Shown here one piece after another: positions 45,165 through 54,835 of a stretch of DNA of 64,000 nt. The position numbers and the translations under genes were made by a program. The DNA comes from Gerris lacustris. Lineage: Eukaryota > Arthropoda > Insecta > Hemiptera > Gerridae. Below the pieces are notes generated by a model. It saw only the letters and a list, made by a program, of their open reading frames with translations, was not told the DNA's origin and made no database searches. How positions within the stretch are numbered: position 1 is the first letter of the stretch; the number at the start of each line of letters is the position of its first letter. The DNA lies in assembly GCA_951217055.1 (NCBI GenBank), contig OX578286.1, positions 28,030,720-28,094,719 on the forward strand, given 5' to 3'.

Positions 45165-45437
45165 CAGTGGCGTACATAGGGTAGTGGGGGCCCCTCGCCA
45201 AAAAATTGATTAGCAAAAAAAAGAAGACACATTTGCGTTCAGCACTGAATGGGGCCCCCTGACAAAGGTTGATGAGTATAATTCCATTTAGATTTAATTA
45301 TACTCTAACTCTAAACTAAAGGGCCCCCATCGACATTGCGGTACAAAGATAGTAGTTTCATGTTTTTTTATTTGTGGGCCCCCGGCCCCCTGGCACCGGG
45401 GAACAGCCCGCAATTCGGGTCCATAGCTACGCCACTG
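45165..45437. mobile_element. hAT-type non-autonomous element with 8-bp target duplication
   Basis: Ends CAGTGGCGTACATAGGG and CCATAGCTACGCCACTG. Flanks ATCATAAT (45157-45164) and ATCACAAT (45438-45445) agree in 7 of 8 bases. The CAGTGGCGTA terminus and 8-bp duplication are hAT hallmarks. The 273-bp GC-richer interior (GGGGGCCCC blocks) has no transposase. Confidence 0.8.
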
Positions 45438-45779
45438 ATCACAATATCCTGCTTGCCTTTTTAGACGTAAAAAAAACCCTCGAGTTGCCTCGACTTAGTG
45501 ATAGCTGAGCGAGCGCCTTAAGACTCTGGCTCCCTAATAATACAGTAAATAATATAAACTTTCTTGAAACGCGCATTTATACATTTTCTTTTTACAATGA
45601 ATTAAAAATAGTATTTTTCTTATTACGTAAATTAAGGCATTAATTTTACCTCAGGATTTAGGACCTTAAATTAATACCTCGATTTAAACTCCGGGGTTTA
45701 ACTTACTTAACATGAATATAGAATTTAATTAACTTCTTGATTAAAAGCTTTAATAGCTTTGGCTCTTTCACAGACAACT
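45438..45779. other. Stretch without genes
   Basis: Nothing recognised. Confidence 0.45.
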
Positions 45780-45784
45780 GATGT

Positions 45785-46058
45785 AACCCACCATTATATG
45801 AAACCCACTATTATGTGAAACCCACTATTATATGAAACCCACTATTATGTGAAACCCACTATTATATGAAACCCACTATTATGTGAAACCCACTATTATG
45901 TGAAACCCACTATTATGTGAAACCCACTATTATATGAAACCCACTATTATGTGAAACCCACTATTATGTGAAACCTACTATTATATGAAACCCACTATTA
46001 TATGAACCCCACTATTATATGAAATCCACTATTATACGTAACCCACTATTGAGATTAC
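45785..46058. repeat. 17-bp minisatellite
   Basis: About 16 copies of CCCACTATTATATGAAA or its TATGTGAAA variant; the two variants alternate irregularly. Confidence 0.95.
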
Positions 46059-46203
46059 TAGTTTGGTCATCAGAAGACATTGAATTATTCATCAAACTAT
46101 TATTATTATAATTAAAAATTGAGGTGGTTCGTGACAGTTCAATTAAAATGAGGGGATGTTAGCGAGATGCTGTCAAATAAAACACTGGGCTGTGTCAAAC
46201 TAG

Positions 46204-46682
46204 GTGATGCTGTCAAACTAGGAAAGGGTAAGGTGTCAGGTAGGGGGATTAGCGGAACAAGATTTACTTAAAATACTAACTATAGCCAGGAATACAATGA
46301 TGAAAAAGAACTTTCTTAGGTATATGGAAAAATCATGGAATCAAAAATATAATGAAAATAACAAGAAGCATATATTGTACTGGAAATCATTAACTGCATT
46401 TGTACAACTGTTGCTTAGATTAGTGGTGTCAGTTTTGAAATTTATGGTATTGGGAGTTTTGGAAATGTACTACATTTCAAGGATATTACGTTTAAACTTG
46501 TTAGGTTCTTGGGCGCAAATCTTATTACTTTCAAAGTCAAAATTATTTTGAGTATATACCCAATACATTATATTCCTTGTATTGTATATTCCTATGTATA
46601 TTCCTAGCTATAGTTAGTATTCTAAGCAAATCTTGTTCCGCTAATCCGCCTACCTGTCATACCTTACCCTTCCCTAGTATTT
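46204..46682. mobile_element. ~475-bp MITE with ~85-bp TIRs
   Basis: CTAGGAAAGGGTAAGGTGTC, GGTAGGGGGATTAGCGGAAC, AAGATTTACTTAAAATACTA at the left are inverted at 46590-46680 (TAGTATTCTAAGCAAATCTT, GTTCCGCTAATCCGCCTACC, CCTTACCCTTCCCTAG). The 84- and 96-codon frames in and beside it have no domain. Confidence 0.8.
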
Positions 46683-46747
46683 GGATTTTCAACCAGACCT
46701 CCATTCATTCCTTTATAGCAATCTTTCTTACAAAATTGTATTATTTT

Positions 46748-48160
46748 TATTGGAACGAAGTTCCTTACGGCACGTTCTGGAGCCCGGGAGTGAATCCGAA
46801 AATAACGACCGTCACAAAACCAAGCGTCACGAAATCTACCGATGACGATAACTTGAGTAAAAGATGACCGATTTAGTTAAAATTTGGTACACATGTTCTC
46901 ATGTTCATTTGGACAACGTTATCCGCCCAAGCGTTCTCGTGTAAAGCTAGCGTAAACGTAAGCTTCAAATTTCAAATTGGAATTTTAGGACAGTAAAAAA
47001 TTCTAACTTCATCTTTTTAATGAGACAAACAACTTTTGTAAATACATTTATTTAGTAAAATGAACACCGACACTGCTATGAAATTATAAAGATCGCTAAA
47101 TTTATTAAAGCGGACCTATATGTTTAAAATAAAGAAAACAACGTTTTTACCGATATCTTACGTTCTAATGTAACGATTTTAATAAAACTTCTTACACATC
47201 GTCTAAATTACAATTGAAACAGGCATGTACAATGCCAACCTGATACAAGCAGTCGTTTTTGAGTAGGGAAGAGTTATTTTTTATAATATTTTAAATTAGT
47301 AGGCCGGGTAGGTAGAAAACAGTCTTATGTCCTACCAACTACAAACATACTCTTTAACTATAAACTCATCATGATTAACTTTTTTCTCAATATTCAATAC
47401 ATACAGGGTGGTCCAAAAGTCTCTCCCCCCCCCCCTCTTAAATTTTGAATGGTTTGAGATAAATTAATGAAACTTGGGGGATTTCTACCATGCAAAGAGA
47501 AGTTTGTTTTCATGCAATCACCCACTAGGGGCAACCACCCACTTTGCCCCCAGGCCACCCAACTTCAAAATTTCAAATTGGAGTGTATATTTTTGATAGC
47601 ATATTTGGATTCTACAGTGAAAAATAATAAACTTTTACTTGAAACTATTTTTTCTATCTCCAATATTTTGTCCCCTACAGGGGGGCAAAGATAGCAAAAT
47701 AACCCTTCCGATAATGCGTTGTAAAATCTAAACGGTTAGAGATAAATTAATGAAACTTAGGGGATCCGTACCATGTAAAGGGAAGTTTGTTTTCATGCAT
47801 TCGCGCAGTAGGGGCAACCTCCCATTTTGCCCCCAGACCTCCTAACATCAAAATTTTAACCAAGAATGTATATTTTTGATAGCAGATTTAGATTCCACGG
47901 CAAAAAATAAAAATATTTTTCTTCAAACGTTTTTTTCTACCTCTAATATTTTGCCCCTTTAGGGGGGCAAAGGTTTTTTGCCTTAACTCCGCTAGGTACT
48001 AACAGTTAGTTACTTTTAATTTTGTCTCATTTCTAACTCCGCCATGTATAAGTAGTTAGCAATGTATACGTACTTAGCAGTAAGATTTTATAATTTATAT
48101 TTAATGAAATATATAAGGAGCTTCATTCCTACCGGGTGTCCCGCGACACCACACGTATTG
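46748..48160 (+). mobile_element. Family G copy carrying family H and the Ty3 element
   Basis: Starts GGAACGAAGTTCCTTACGG and ends at GGGTGTCCCGCGACACCACACG. A family H block is inserted at 47403-47990. The Ty3/gypsy element begins 5 bp after the G end. Confidence 0.75.
47403..47990 (+). mobile_element. Family H, two tandem ~275-bp units
   Basis: Starts ACAGGGTGGTCCAAAAGTC. Two copies of GAGATAAATTAATGAAACTT, ACCATG.AAAG.GAAGTTTG, TTTTCATGCA, GGGGCAACC.CCCA, TATATTTTTGATAGCA and AATATTTTG.CCCC follow one another. A single relative lies at 61971-62228. Confidence 0.7.
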
Positions 48161-48164
48161 TTTT

Positions 48165-48320
48165 TGTCATGTATTAGTTTAGATTATTATTTGTTATTTT
48201 ATTGGTGTTAATTGTTGTTTAAGGTTTTGACATATTGTAACTATGAATAAAGAGATGTCAGATGTTGATGTGATCTAGAAAGTATTGTGTTCCTTAATGT
48301 ATGCTTTAATAGATATTATA
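48165..48320 (+). repeat. 5' LTR of Ty3/gypsy element
   Basis: 156 bp, beginning TGTCATGTATTAG and ending AGATATTATA. It contains AATAAA at 48246-48251, a likely polyadenylation signal. Identical to the 3' LTR at every base. No clear TATA box was identified. Confidence 0.95.
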
Positions 48321-48335
48321 TGGTGTCAGGTAAGC
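48321..48335 (+). promoter_or_regulatory. Primer-binding site, tRNA-Leu-like
   Basis: TGGTGTCAGG starts immediately after the LTR. TGG plus TGTCAG is complementary to the CCA tail and the last acceptor bases (CTGACA) of the tRNA-Leu type whose 5' end is GTCAGGA, known from general tRNA knowledge. The match is about 9 bases, then diverges. Confidence 0.65.
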
Positions 48336-48432
48336 AAACTATAGTGATATAGTACGTGTTTCGGTATTAGAACCGTTAAATAAAGATTATTTGAGAATCT
48401 AAAAATTGACGAAAAGAAACTTTAGATAAATT

Positions 48433-51400
48433 ATGGAATCTTTAAAATCACCTGATTATTTGAAATTTGACAGTTATATTCATGAAAATTGGCCGAAATG
48501 GAAACAAAAGTTTAACTTATATATAACGGCCACAGGAAAGATGACATCCAGAGAGGAAAGTTTAAAGGTAGCGATCCTTTTAACATGTATTGGAGACGAC
48601 GGGCTAGATGTTTACAATAATTGGAATCTAGAGCCTAGTGAGCAAACTTTAGAAAATGTATTGAAGAAATTTGATGATTATTGTACTCCTAATGTAAATG
48701 TGGTGGTAGAAACGTTTAAATTTAACGGTCTTAAACAAGCTGAGAGCCAATCAGTCGATAAATTTGCGACGGAATTAAAAAAGCAAGCTAAACTCTGTGA
48801 TTTCAAATGTGACAGCTGTAAAAAGACATATGAAAGACGGATGGTAAGAGATCGGCTAATATTAGGGGTATCAAATAAAAGAATTCAAGAACAATTGCTC
48901 CGAGAAGGAAAGGTAGATCTCGATATAATATTAGAAGTGGCCAGAGCTATTGAATCGAGTGAAAAGTATGCTGATAGTCTTCGGAAGAATACAGATCAGC
49001 AAGTTGTGATTGATAAGTTTAGAAGGAAACCTGCGTCTTCTTCTCAACGGACTCAACGTGATCAACCTAGGACTAGTCAGGGTAATATGCAGAATAATAT
49101 TAACTTTAAGTGTTCTAGATGTGGCTTGCAACATGTTAGAGCTCAGTGTCCTGCTTACAAAAAGCACTGTAAAATTTGCAATGGGAAAAATCATTTGGCT
49201 GAGTGTTGTTTTTACAGGGACAAATCTAATAATAAAGATAGGAAAAAATTAAACATGGTTAACTATACGGCGTCTGATTCTGAGAACTCTGAGTCTGGTA
49301 GCGACGCAATTTTAGATGAATTTAAAGTAAGCCTCGTCAAGAAAAGACGAGAATGGACTTATGAATTAACTATTAATAATGCTAGAGTAAGTTGTAAAGT
49401 AGACTCTGGAGGGGAATGTAATGTTCTTCCTTATCATTGGCTCAAGCGAATATTTAAAAACAATTTAGAGAAAATTAATTCGGTGTTAAACCCTTGTAAT
49501 TCCACAATTATTCCGTATGGAGAGAACGATAGTAAAACCAATAGTATTAAACCAGTAGGGGAGGTGGTTTTGAAATGTCAAGTTAGACCTAACGTGTACC
49601 GGTTGATAAAATTTATAGTACCTGATGTGAGTGCTCACCCTATACTAGGCTTGAATACTAGTGTCAAGCTGAAACTGATTCAACAAGGTCCCAATATTAA
49701 AAGACCTTTAGATAAAAGCAACGAGAATAAAAGACCTAGAGAAGTTGATAGTGAAGGTAATGGTATTAATAGTGTAATTAATGATGAAAATAATAAACAT
49801 GAGGTTAGAAATAATAAAATTGATAAAGAAAAACAAAAAATTATGAAAGAATATAAAGAGGTATTTACTGGGTTAGGAAAATTTCCAGGGGAACCGCTTC
49901 AATTACATTTGAAAGAGGATGCCGAACCAGTAATTCATGGACCTAGAAGGGTTCCGCATACCATAATGCCAAAGTTAAAAGAAACCCTAGATAAACTAAT
50001 TAGTAAAGGGGTAATAGTACCGGTAACTGAACCGACATCTTTTGTGAGTAATATGTGTTGTGTTGAAAAACCGAATGGGTCTTTAAGGTTGTGTTTAGAT
50101 CCATCAGAGATAAATAAGAATCTAAAACGTATTTATCACCCGATCCCCGCGCCTGAAGATATCTTGGCTAACCTAAGTAATAAAAGGTACTTCTCCATAC
50201 TTGATTTGACTGATGCTTTTCATCAGTATGAGTTGACTGAGGAGGCCTCTAAAATATGTACGTTTTCAACACCTTTCGGGCGGTATCGGTTTTTAAAACT
50301 CCCATTTGGTTTAAGTATATCTGCTGAGGCATTTCAGAGGAAAAATGAAGAGATTTTTGGACATATTTTAAAAGAAATATATATCGATGATATAATCATA
50401 TCAGGAGAAACTGAAAAAGACCATGATGAGCTATTAAGAAAGGTATTAGATACAGCAAGACAATCAGGTGTAACATTTAACCCGGATAAATTTCAGTACA
50501 AATTAACTAAAATTAAAGTTTTAGGATTCATTGTGTCTGCGAACGGGATAGCAATAGATGATAATAGAATAAGGGCGATTACAGAAATGCCTCAACCAAC
50601 TAATAAAAAGGAATTATTAAGATTTTTAGGAATGGTAAATTATGTAGGGCGGTTTGTACCTAATTTGTCTAAATTAGCAGCGCCATTGAGGGTGCTATTG
50701 AAAGAAGATGTTAAGTGGTATTGGGATTCAATACAAGACAAGGCTTTAACTCAGATTAAAGAGCAAATAACTAAAAGTCCTGTATTAGTACATTATGATG
50801 GCAAGTCCCCATTGATTATACAATGTGATTCCTCAAAAGATGGATTGGGTGCCTGTATAATGATGAACAATAATCCAATAGCGTATGCATCGAGGGCATT
50901 ATCAGACTGTGAGAAACGTTATGCACCTATAGAGAAAGAATTAAGGGCAGTAGTTTTCGCAGTAGAGAGATTTCACTATTTGATTTACGGCAGGCAAGTT
51001 ACTGTTTGGACAGACCACAAGCCATTGATAAGTATAGTAAAAAAGGATATTAATAAAATTTCAGGTAGATTACAAAGTATGATTCTTAGATTAATTAAGT
51101 ATAAATTAACGTTAAAGTATGTTCCGGGCAAAGAACTGTATATAGCTGATACTCTATCTAGAGCATTTTTAGATGAGTACGAACAAGATAATGATGAATT
51201 AAGCCTGGTGGTACACTCCATAGTTAAAAGATTACTGGTATCACCAGATAAAATAGTTAAATATCAAGTAGCTACTAAACAGGATCGGGTATTAAGCAGG
51301 GTAATGGAATTAATAAAAAGTAATAGGTGGCCAAAGCACCCAGACTCTTCCATAGGTCATTATGCTTCTATAAAGGACCAGTTGTTTGTGTTTGACCAGT

Positions 51401-52485
51401 TATTGTTTTATGATAACCGGTTAGTGATACCGACAGAACTTCGTGCTAGAATTTTGAATAATATTCATCAGGGTCATCAAGGAGTAGTGAAATCCAAATT
51501 ATTAGCAAGAGAAAAATTATTTTGGCCTAACATGAGTAAAGACATAGAAGAATATGTGTTGTCGTGTACAGTCTGTCAGCGACTTAGATCAAACAATGCT
51601 AAAATGCCTCTTAGGCCTCATAAATTGGCTCAACGACCGTGGGAGAGGCTTTGCTTAGACATTTTGGAATATGATTCTAAGTATTATTTGGTTGTAGTTG
51701 ACTCATATTCAAAATGGATTGAATTACTAAAAATAAAATCTAAATCAATTTCGGACATTGAACAAAAGTTGATATATTTATTTTCAGTTCACGGATTCCC
51801 AGACAAAATAATGGCCGATAACAGTCCTTTTAATAGTGCACAATTGCAAACATTTTTAAAAAGTCACGAGGTCAAGTTGATTACGTCTAGTCCTAATTTC
51901 CCTCGAAGCAATGGCCAGGCTGAGAAAGCAGTTGGTCAGTGTAAGAAATTTTTAAAGAAATCAACGATGACAGGGACACAGGTTGAACTGTTTTTATTAC
52001 ACTACAGAAATACGCCATTGCCCGATTTGAAGTTTTCACCAGCTCAATTGCTATTTAGTAGGCGGTTAAAGGATAACTTACCAGTGACTGCAAACCTCCT
52101 AAAACCTAAGGCTGTTGAGATAAGAGAGCTAAATAAAAAGCTAAAAGATAGACAAGAGAAACAGAAATTTTATTATGATAGGAATACTAGGAAGTTAAAA
52201 GATGTTGAGCCAGGGAATAAAGTTATGTTTAAATCCCCAAATAATAAAGGATGGGAAAGAGGAAGTGTGATAGAAAAACATACTGCTCCTAGATCTTATC
52301 TAGTAAAGAATGAGGATGGTGTAGTATACCGTCGTACTAGAGAGCACTTACACTTAACTCCTTATAAAGATAAGAATAATGTGGCAAGTAGTAGTAATAA
52401 AACGGGCTCACAGTCTCAGCATCGTTCCCCTTATGAGTTAAGAGATCGATCTAAGATCAAGCCACCAGAACGCTATTCAAGTTAA
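48433..52485 (+). CDS. Gag-pol polyprotein of Ty3/gypsy (K02A2.6/mag-like) element
   Basis: One 1350-codon frame with no internal stop or frameshift, so Gag and Pol are made as one chain. Gag occupies about residues 1-220, including the W-KWK-F-Y segment near 20-30. Two zinc knuckles follow: C227/C230/H234/C239, and C246/C249/H254/C259. Protease: D324-S-G, with ILGL at 404-407. Reverse transcriptase about 470-700: DLTDAF from D591 and YIDD at 650-653 (catalytic aspartates D652 and D653). RNase H about 790-910: D799, E836, D861. Integrase: HQGH (H1012, H1015) with C1045/C1048 as zinc finger, then D1076, D1129 and E1164, the last two separated by 34 residues instead of the usual 35. No envelope frame follows. 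The ATG at 48433 lies 112 bp after the LTR; no earlier in-frame ATG was needed to cover Gag. All expected enzymes are present with intact catalytic residues. Confidence 0.95.
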   Translation: MESLKSPDYLKFDSYIHENWPKWKQKFNLYITATGKMTSREESLKVAILLTCIGDDGLDVYNNWNLEPSEQTLENVLKKFDDYCTPNVNVVVETFKFNGLKQAESQSVDKFATELKKQAKLCDFKCDSCKKTYERRMVRDRLILGVSNKRIQEQLLREGKVDLDIILEVARAIESSEKYADSLRKNTDQQVVIDKFRRKPASSSQRTQRDQPRTSQGNMQNNINFKCSRCGLQHVRAQCPAYKKHCKICNGKNHLAECCFYRDKSNNKDRKKLNMVNYTASDSENSESGSDAILDEFKVSLVKKRREWTYELTINNARVSCKVDSGGECNVLPYHWLKRIFKNNLEKINSVLNPCNSTIIPYGENDSKTNSIKPVGEVVLKCQVRPNVYRLIKFIVPDVSAHPILGLNTSVKLKLIQQGPNIKRPLDKSNENKRPREVDSEGNGINSVINDENNKHEVRNNKIDKEKQKIMKEYKEVFTGLGKFPGEPLQLHLKEDAEPVIHGPRRVPHTIMPKLKETLDKLISKGVIVPVTEPTSFVSNMCCVEKPNGSLRLCLDPSEINKNLKRIYHPIPAPEDILANLSNKRYFSILDLTDAFHQYELTEEASKICTFSTPFGRYRFLKLPFGLSISAEAFQRKNEEIFGHILKEIYIDDIIISGETEKDHDELLRKVLDTARQSGVTFNPDKFQYKLTKIKVLGFIVSANGIAIDDNRIRAITEMPQPTNKKELLRFLGMVNYVGRFVPNLSKLAAPLRVLLKEDVKWYWDSIQDKALTQIKEQITKSPVLVHYDGKSPLIIQCDSSKDGLGACIMMNNNPIAYASRALSDCEKRYAPIEKELRAVVFAVERFHYLIYGRQVTVWTDHKPLISIVKKDINKISGRLQSMILRLIKYKLTLKYVPGKELYIADTLSRAFLDEYEQDNDELSLVVHSIVKRLLVSPDKIVKYQVATKQDRVLSRVMELIKSNRWPKHPDSSIGHYASIKDQLFVFDQLLFYDNRLVIPTELRARILNNIHQGHQGVVKSKLLAREKLFWPNMSKDIEEYVLSCTVCQRLRSNNAKMPLRPHKLAQRPWERLCLDILEYDSKYYLVVVDSYSKWIELLKIKSKSISDIEQKLIYLFSVHGFPDKIMADNSPFNSAQLQTFLKSHEVKLITSSPNFPRSNGQAEKAVGQCKKFLKKSTMTGTQVELFLLHYRNTPLPDLKFSPAQLLFSRRLKDNLPVTANLLKPKAVEIRELNKKLKDRQEKQKFYYDRNTRKLKDVEPGNKVMFKSPNNKGWERGSVIEKHTAPRSYLVKNEDGVVYRRTREHLHLTPYKDKNNVASSSNKTGSQSQHRSPYELRDRSKIKPPERYSS

Positions 52486-52504
52486 TTAATTACTGTACCT
52501 TGGT

Positions 52505-52524
52505 AGCATAGCTAGGGCGGTAGA
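52505..52524 (+). promoter_or_regulatory. Likely polypurine tract region
   Basis: AGGGCGGTAGA lies directly before the 3' LTR, where the plus-strand primer should be. It is only partly purine (interrupted by C and T), so the tract is weak or unusual. Confidence 0.45.
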
Positions 52525-52680
52525 TGTCATGTATTAGTTTAGATTATTATTTGTTATTTTATTGGTGTTAATTGTTGTTTAAGGTTTTGACATATTGTAA
52601 CTATGAATAAAGAGATGTCAGATGTTGATGTGATCTAGAAAGTATTGTGTTCCTTAATGTATGCTTTAATAGATATTATA
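52525..52680 (+). repeat. 3' LTR of Ty3/gypsy element
   Basis: Identical to 48165-48320 over all 156 bp. AATAAA at 52606-52611. Confidence 0.95.
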
Positions 52681-52689
52681 GTTTTATAC

Positions 52690-52795
52690 TTTGTTTCTTG
52701 CTCTGATGATGCTAATAAATTTAGCGAAACGTTAGCATAAACTTTCTCACTGTGTTTTATTTGACAGCATCTCACTAACATACCCTCTCAGTATA
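52690..52795 (+). ncRNA. Hammerhead-like motif with repeat end
   Basis: CTGATGA (52703-52709), one extra T, hairpin GCTAA-TAAAT-TTAGC (52711-52725), GAAA (52726-52729). Downstream, TGTTTTATTTGACAGCATCT (52755-52774) is the inverted counterpart of 46149-46185. Stem III is unclear. Confidence 0.5.
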
Positions 52796-53062
52796 ATTGA
52801 AATAAAAATAATAACACTACATTTTCTAAATATACAACGATACTACCATATAGAAGAAGATTATAAAATTTATTGTTTGTATTATTTATTTTTAAATACA
52901 AAAAAGGGTTAAAACAGTGAAAGAGAACATTTGATAATTTTTCAAATAATAAAAAAAAACAAGAAAAAACTTTGTAAAGAAAAATGGTTGAAATTTCGTA
53001 TTGTTTTTTTCACTTCGAGGAAATTTATTTTCGTCTAGTATAAACGAAAATTCCATGTTTTC

Positions 53063-53066
<4 letters not shown>
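52796..53066. other. AT-rich stretch without genes
   Basis: Nothing recognised. Confidence 0.45.

Positions 53067-53149
<83 letters not shown>
53067..53149. repeat. (TA)n microsatellite
   Basis: About 82 bp of TA. Confidence 0.98.
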
Positions 53150-53152
<3 letters not shown>

Positions 53153-53563
53153 TTTTTTTCTGCTTGTTTATTTTTGTGGAAACAGCAAAAGGTTCTTTAT
53201 GTTGCTCAACTTAAAAAAAAAACTCAGAACATATAAAGAATTTTTTAATGTTTAGCTTTTTTGTAATGTTTCTTAAAAACATGTTTTCATGTTTTGTTAG
53301 AATCTCTGTGTTTTAACGATACAGGACGACAGAGGGTTCATTATAAAAGGGGATGTTCGAAATTCCAAAGATTCTCTTCAACATGCTTTTTAGATCACAC
53401 TGACATAAAGAAAAGTGTTTCAGACACACAACTATTAACATCCCGCTTTAAAACATTTCTCTCTACACTACATTATGTATACGGGACATTCTCCATAGTA
53501 CTGGAACATGTTTTAACATTGTTCTCATGCTTATACATGAAACATAGATCACCTACAGTATTC

Positions 53564-53567
<4 letters not shown>
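53150..53567. other. Unassigned segment between two (TA)n tracts
   Basis: A 91-codon frame (53294-53569, starting MLESLCFNDTGRQRVHYKRG) shows no recognisable domain and ends in the next (TA)n tract. The segment may be a repeat bounded by TA targets. No function is proposed. Confidence 0.35.

Positions 53568-53639
<72 letters not shown>
53568..53639. repeat. (TA)n microsatellite
   Basis: About 70 bp of TA. Confidence 0.98.
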
Positions 53640-53640
<1 letters not shown>

Positions 53641-53739
53641 GAATATCACGTTAATGTTATATCGGCACTATTTTACTTTAGCACCCCCTTTGGTTCTACA
53701 CAATAGTCTTCCTAATTTTTTTTTTCACGTTTTTTCAGA

Positions 53740-54180
53740 GTTTTTGGGGGGGTAGCGCCCCCAAATTTGGAGCTAAAATTCATTTCTCGATTTCGCCTCA
53801 AGGTATGATTTTTCTGAACATGTATGCCAAATTTCGTCAAAATCGGCCCGGTGGTTTAGGCTCCAGGCATCTGCACAGACAGACGACAAACAGAAAATGT
53901 TTTAAAAACCACTTTTTTGGACTCAGGGGACCTCAAATCGGGGACCTCAAATCGTGTAAATCCATCAAAATCGAATTTTCGCGCCATCGCAATACTTTCT
54001 CTTTATATGAGAAAGTAAAACATTATGGTGACAAAATGTGTGTATTATGTGTTGTGTTGCTTTCTACCAACCTCTCTAGTCACCACTTTTTTTAACTTAA
54101 AGGACAACAAAACGAGTAAATCCATCAAAATCTCAAATACAAATTTCGCGCTATCACGGTACTTACTCGCTATGCATGAA
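53740..54180 (+). mobile_element. Dispersed family A copy, near complete
   Basis: GGGGGTAGCGCCCCCAAATT, TCGATTTCGCCTCAAGG, ATGTATGCCAAATTTCGTCA, GGTTTAGGCTCCAGGCATCT, a GACAGACGACAAACAG stretch, then CGCAATACTTTCTCTTTATA (53989-54008). The end block recurs at 54140-54170, and CTTTCTACCAACCTCTCTAG (54060-54079) is inverted family C start sequence. Confidence 0.7.
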
Positions 54181-54202
54181 AAAGTTAAAAGTCTCTAAAG
54201 TG

Positions 54203-54206
<4 letters not shown>

Positions 54207-54290
<84 letters not shown>
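54207..54290. repeat. (TA)n microsatellite
   Basis: About 84 bp of TA. Confidence 0.98.
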
Positions 54291-54292
<2 letters not shown>

Positions 54293-54327
54293 CTTTTTTA
54301 ATACATAAATATATCAAAAATACAATA

Positions 54328-54830
54328 TCTATTTAAATAAAAATGAATGTTGGTCTGTCTCTTATGCCTGCCTAAACCGTTCATCCGATTGCGATTCGAC
54401 TTTGGGGAGTGGTTGCACGCATGCGTGGGAAGATTTCTAAGTTAGTAAAACCATGTTCCCATTTTAGTACACAGAAGATGTACGGGGTACAAATGTCAAT
54501 GTAATGAAAACCCTTCATGATTCATATAATTGAAAAGCTGTTTAAGAGTACAGTAATGGTTGGACGCATGCCCGGGAAGGTTTCGGAGTTAGTAAAACTA
54601 TGTTCCGATTTTGGTACACAGGGGTACGCGGTACAAATGTCACATTAGTGAAAACATTTCATGATGCATATCGTTGAAAAGCTCTTTTAGAGTACAGTGC
54701 AATTGTTGATATGTATATTTTTGTCATATTTTCATTTAAACTATTTATAAGGATTTTCAAAGGTAGCAGGTATACATTTTTTATATTATTAATGGTTATC
54801 AGGCGGTACGAAGTTCGCCCGGTCAGCTAG
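54328..54830 (+). mobile_element. Non-autonomous Helitron
   Basis: Begins TCTATTTAAATAAAAATGAA (Helitrons start TC) and ends GGTCAGCTAG (CTRR end). It is inserted between A (54327) and T (54831), the expected target. A GGCG/CGCC hairpin precedes the end. Internally, a ~190-bp block is duplicated (GCATGCGTGGGAAGATTTC..., GCATGCCCGGGAAGGTTTC...). No Rep/helicase is encoded. Confidence 0.8.
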
Positions 54831-54835
54831 TAATA

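Larger units (their letters stand above)
48165..52680 (+). mobile_element. Complete Ty3/gypsy retrotransposon, K02A2.6/mag type
   Basis: 4516 bp: two identical 156-bp LTRs, a primer-binding site directly after the 5' LTR, a single gag-pol frame, and no env. The element is flanked by the direct repeat GTTTT (48160-48164 and 52681-52685), matching the 5-bp duplication of this superfamily. Identical LTRs and an unbroken frame point to a recent insertion and possible activity. Very short LTRs are in keeping with the mag clade. The LTRs start TG but end TA, not the usual CA. Confidence 0.95.

Noticed and set aside
48931..51221. Minus-strand and alternate-frame openings inside the Ty3/gypsy gag-pol
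   Set aside because: Shadows of the 1350-codon coding frame.
52486..52524. Envelope gene after pol
   Set aside because: Only 39 bp separate the stop codon from the 3' LTR.
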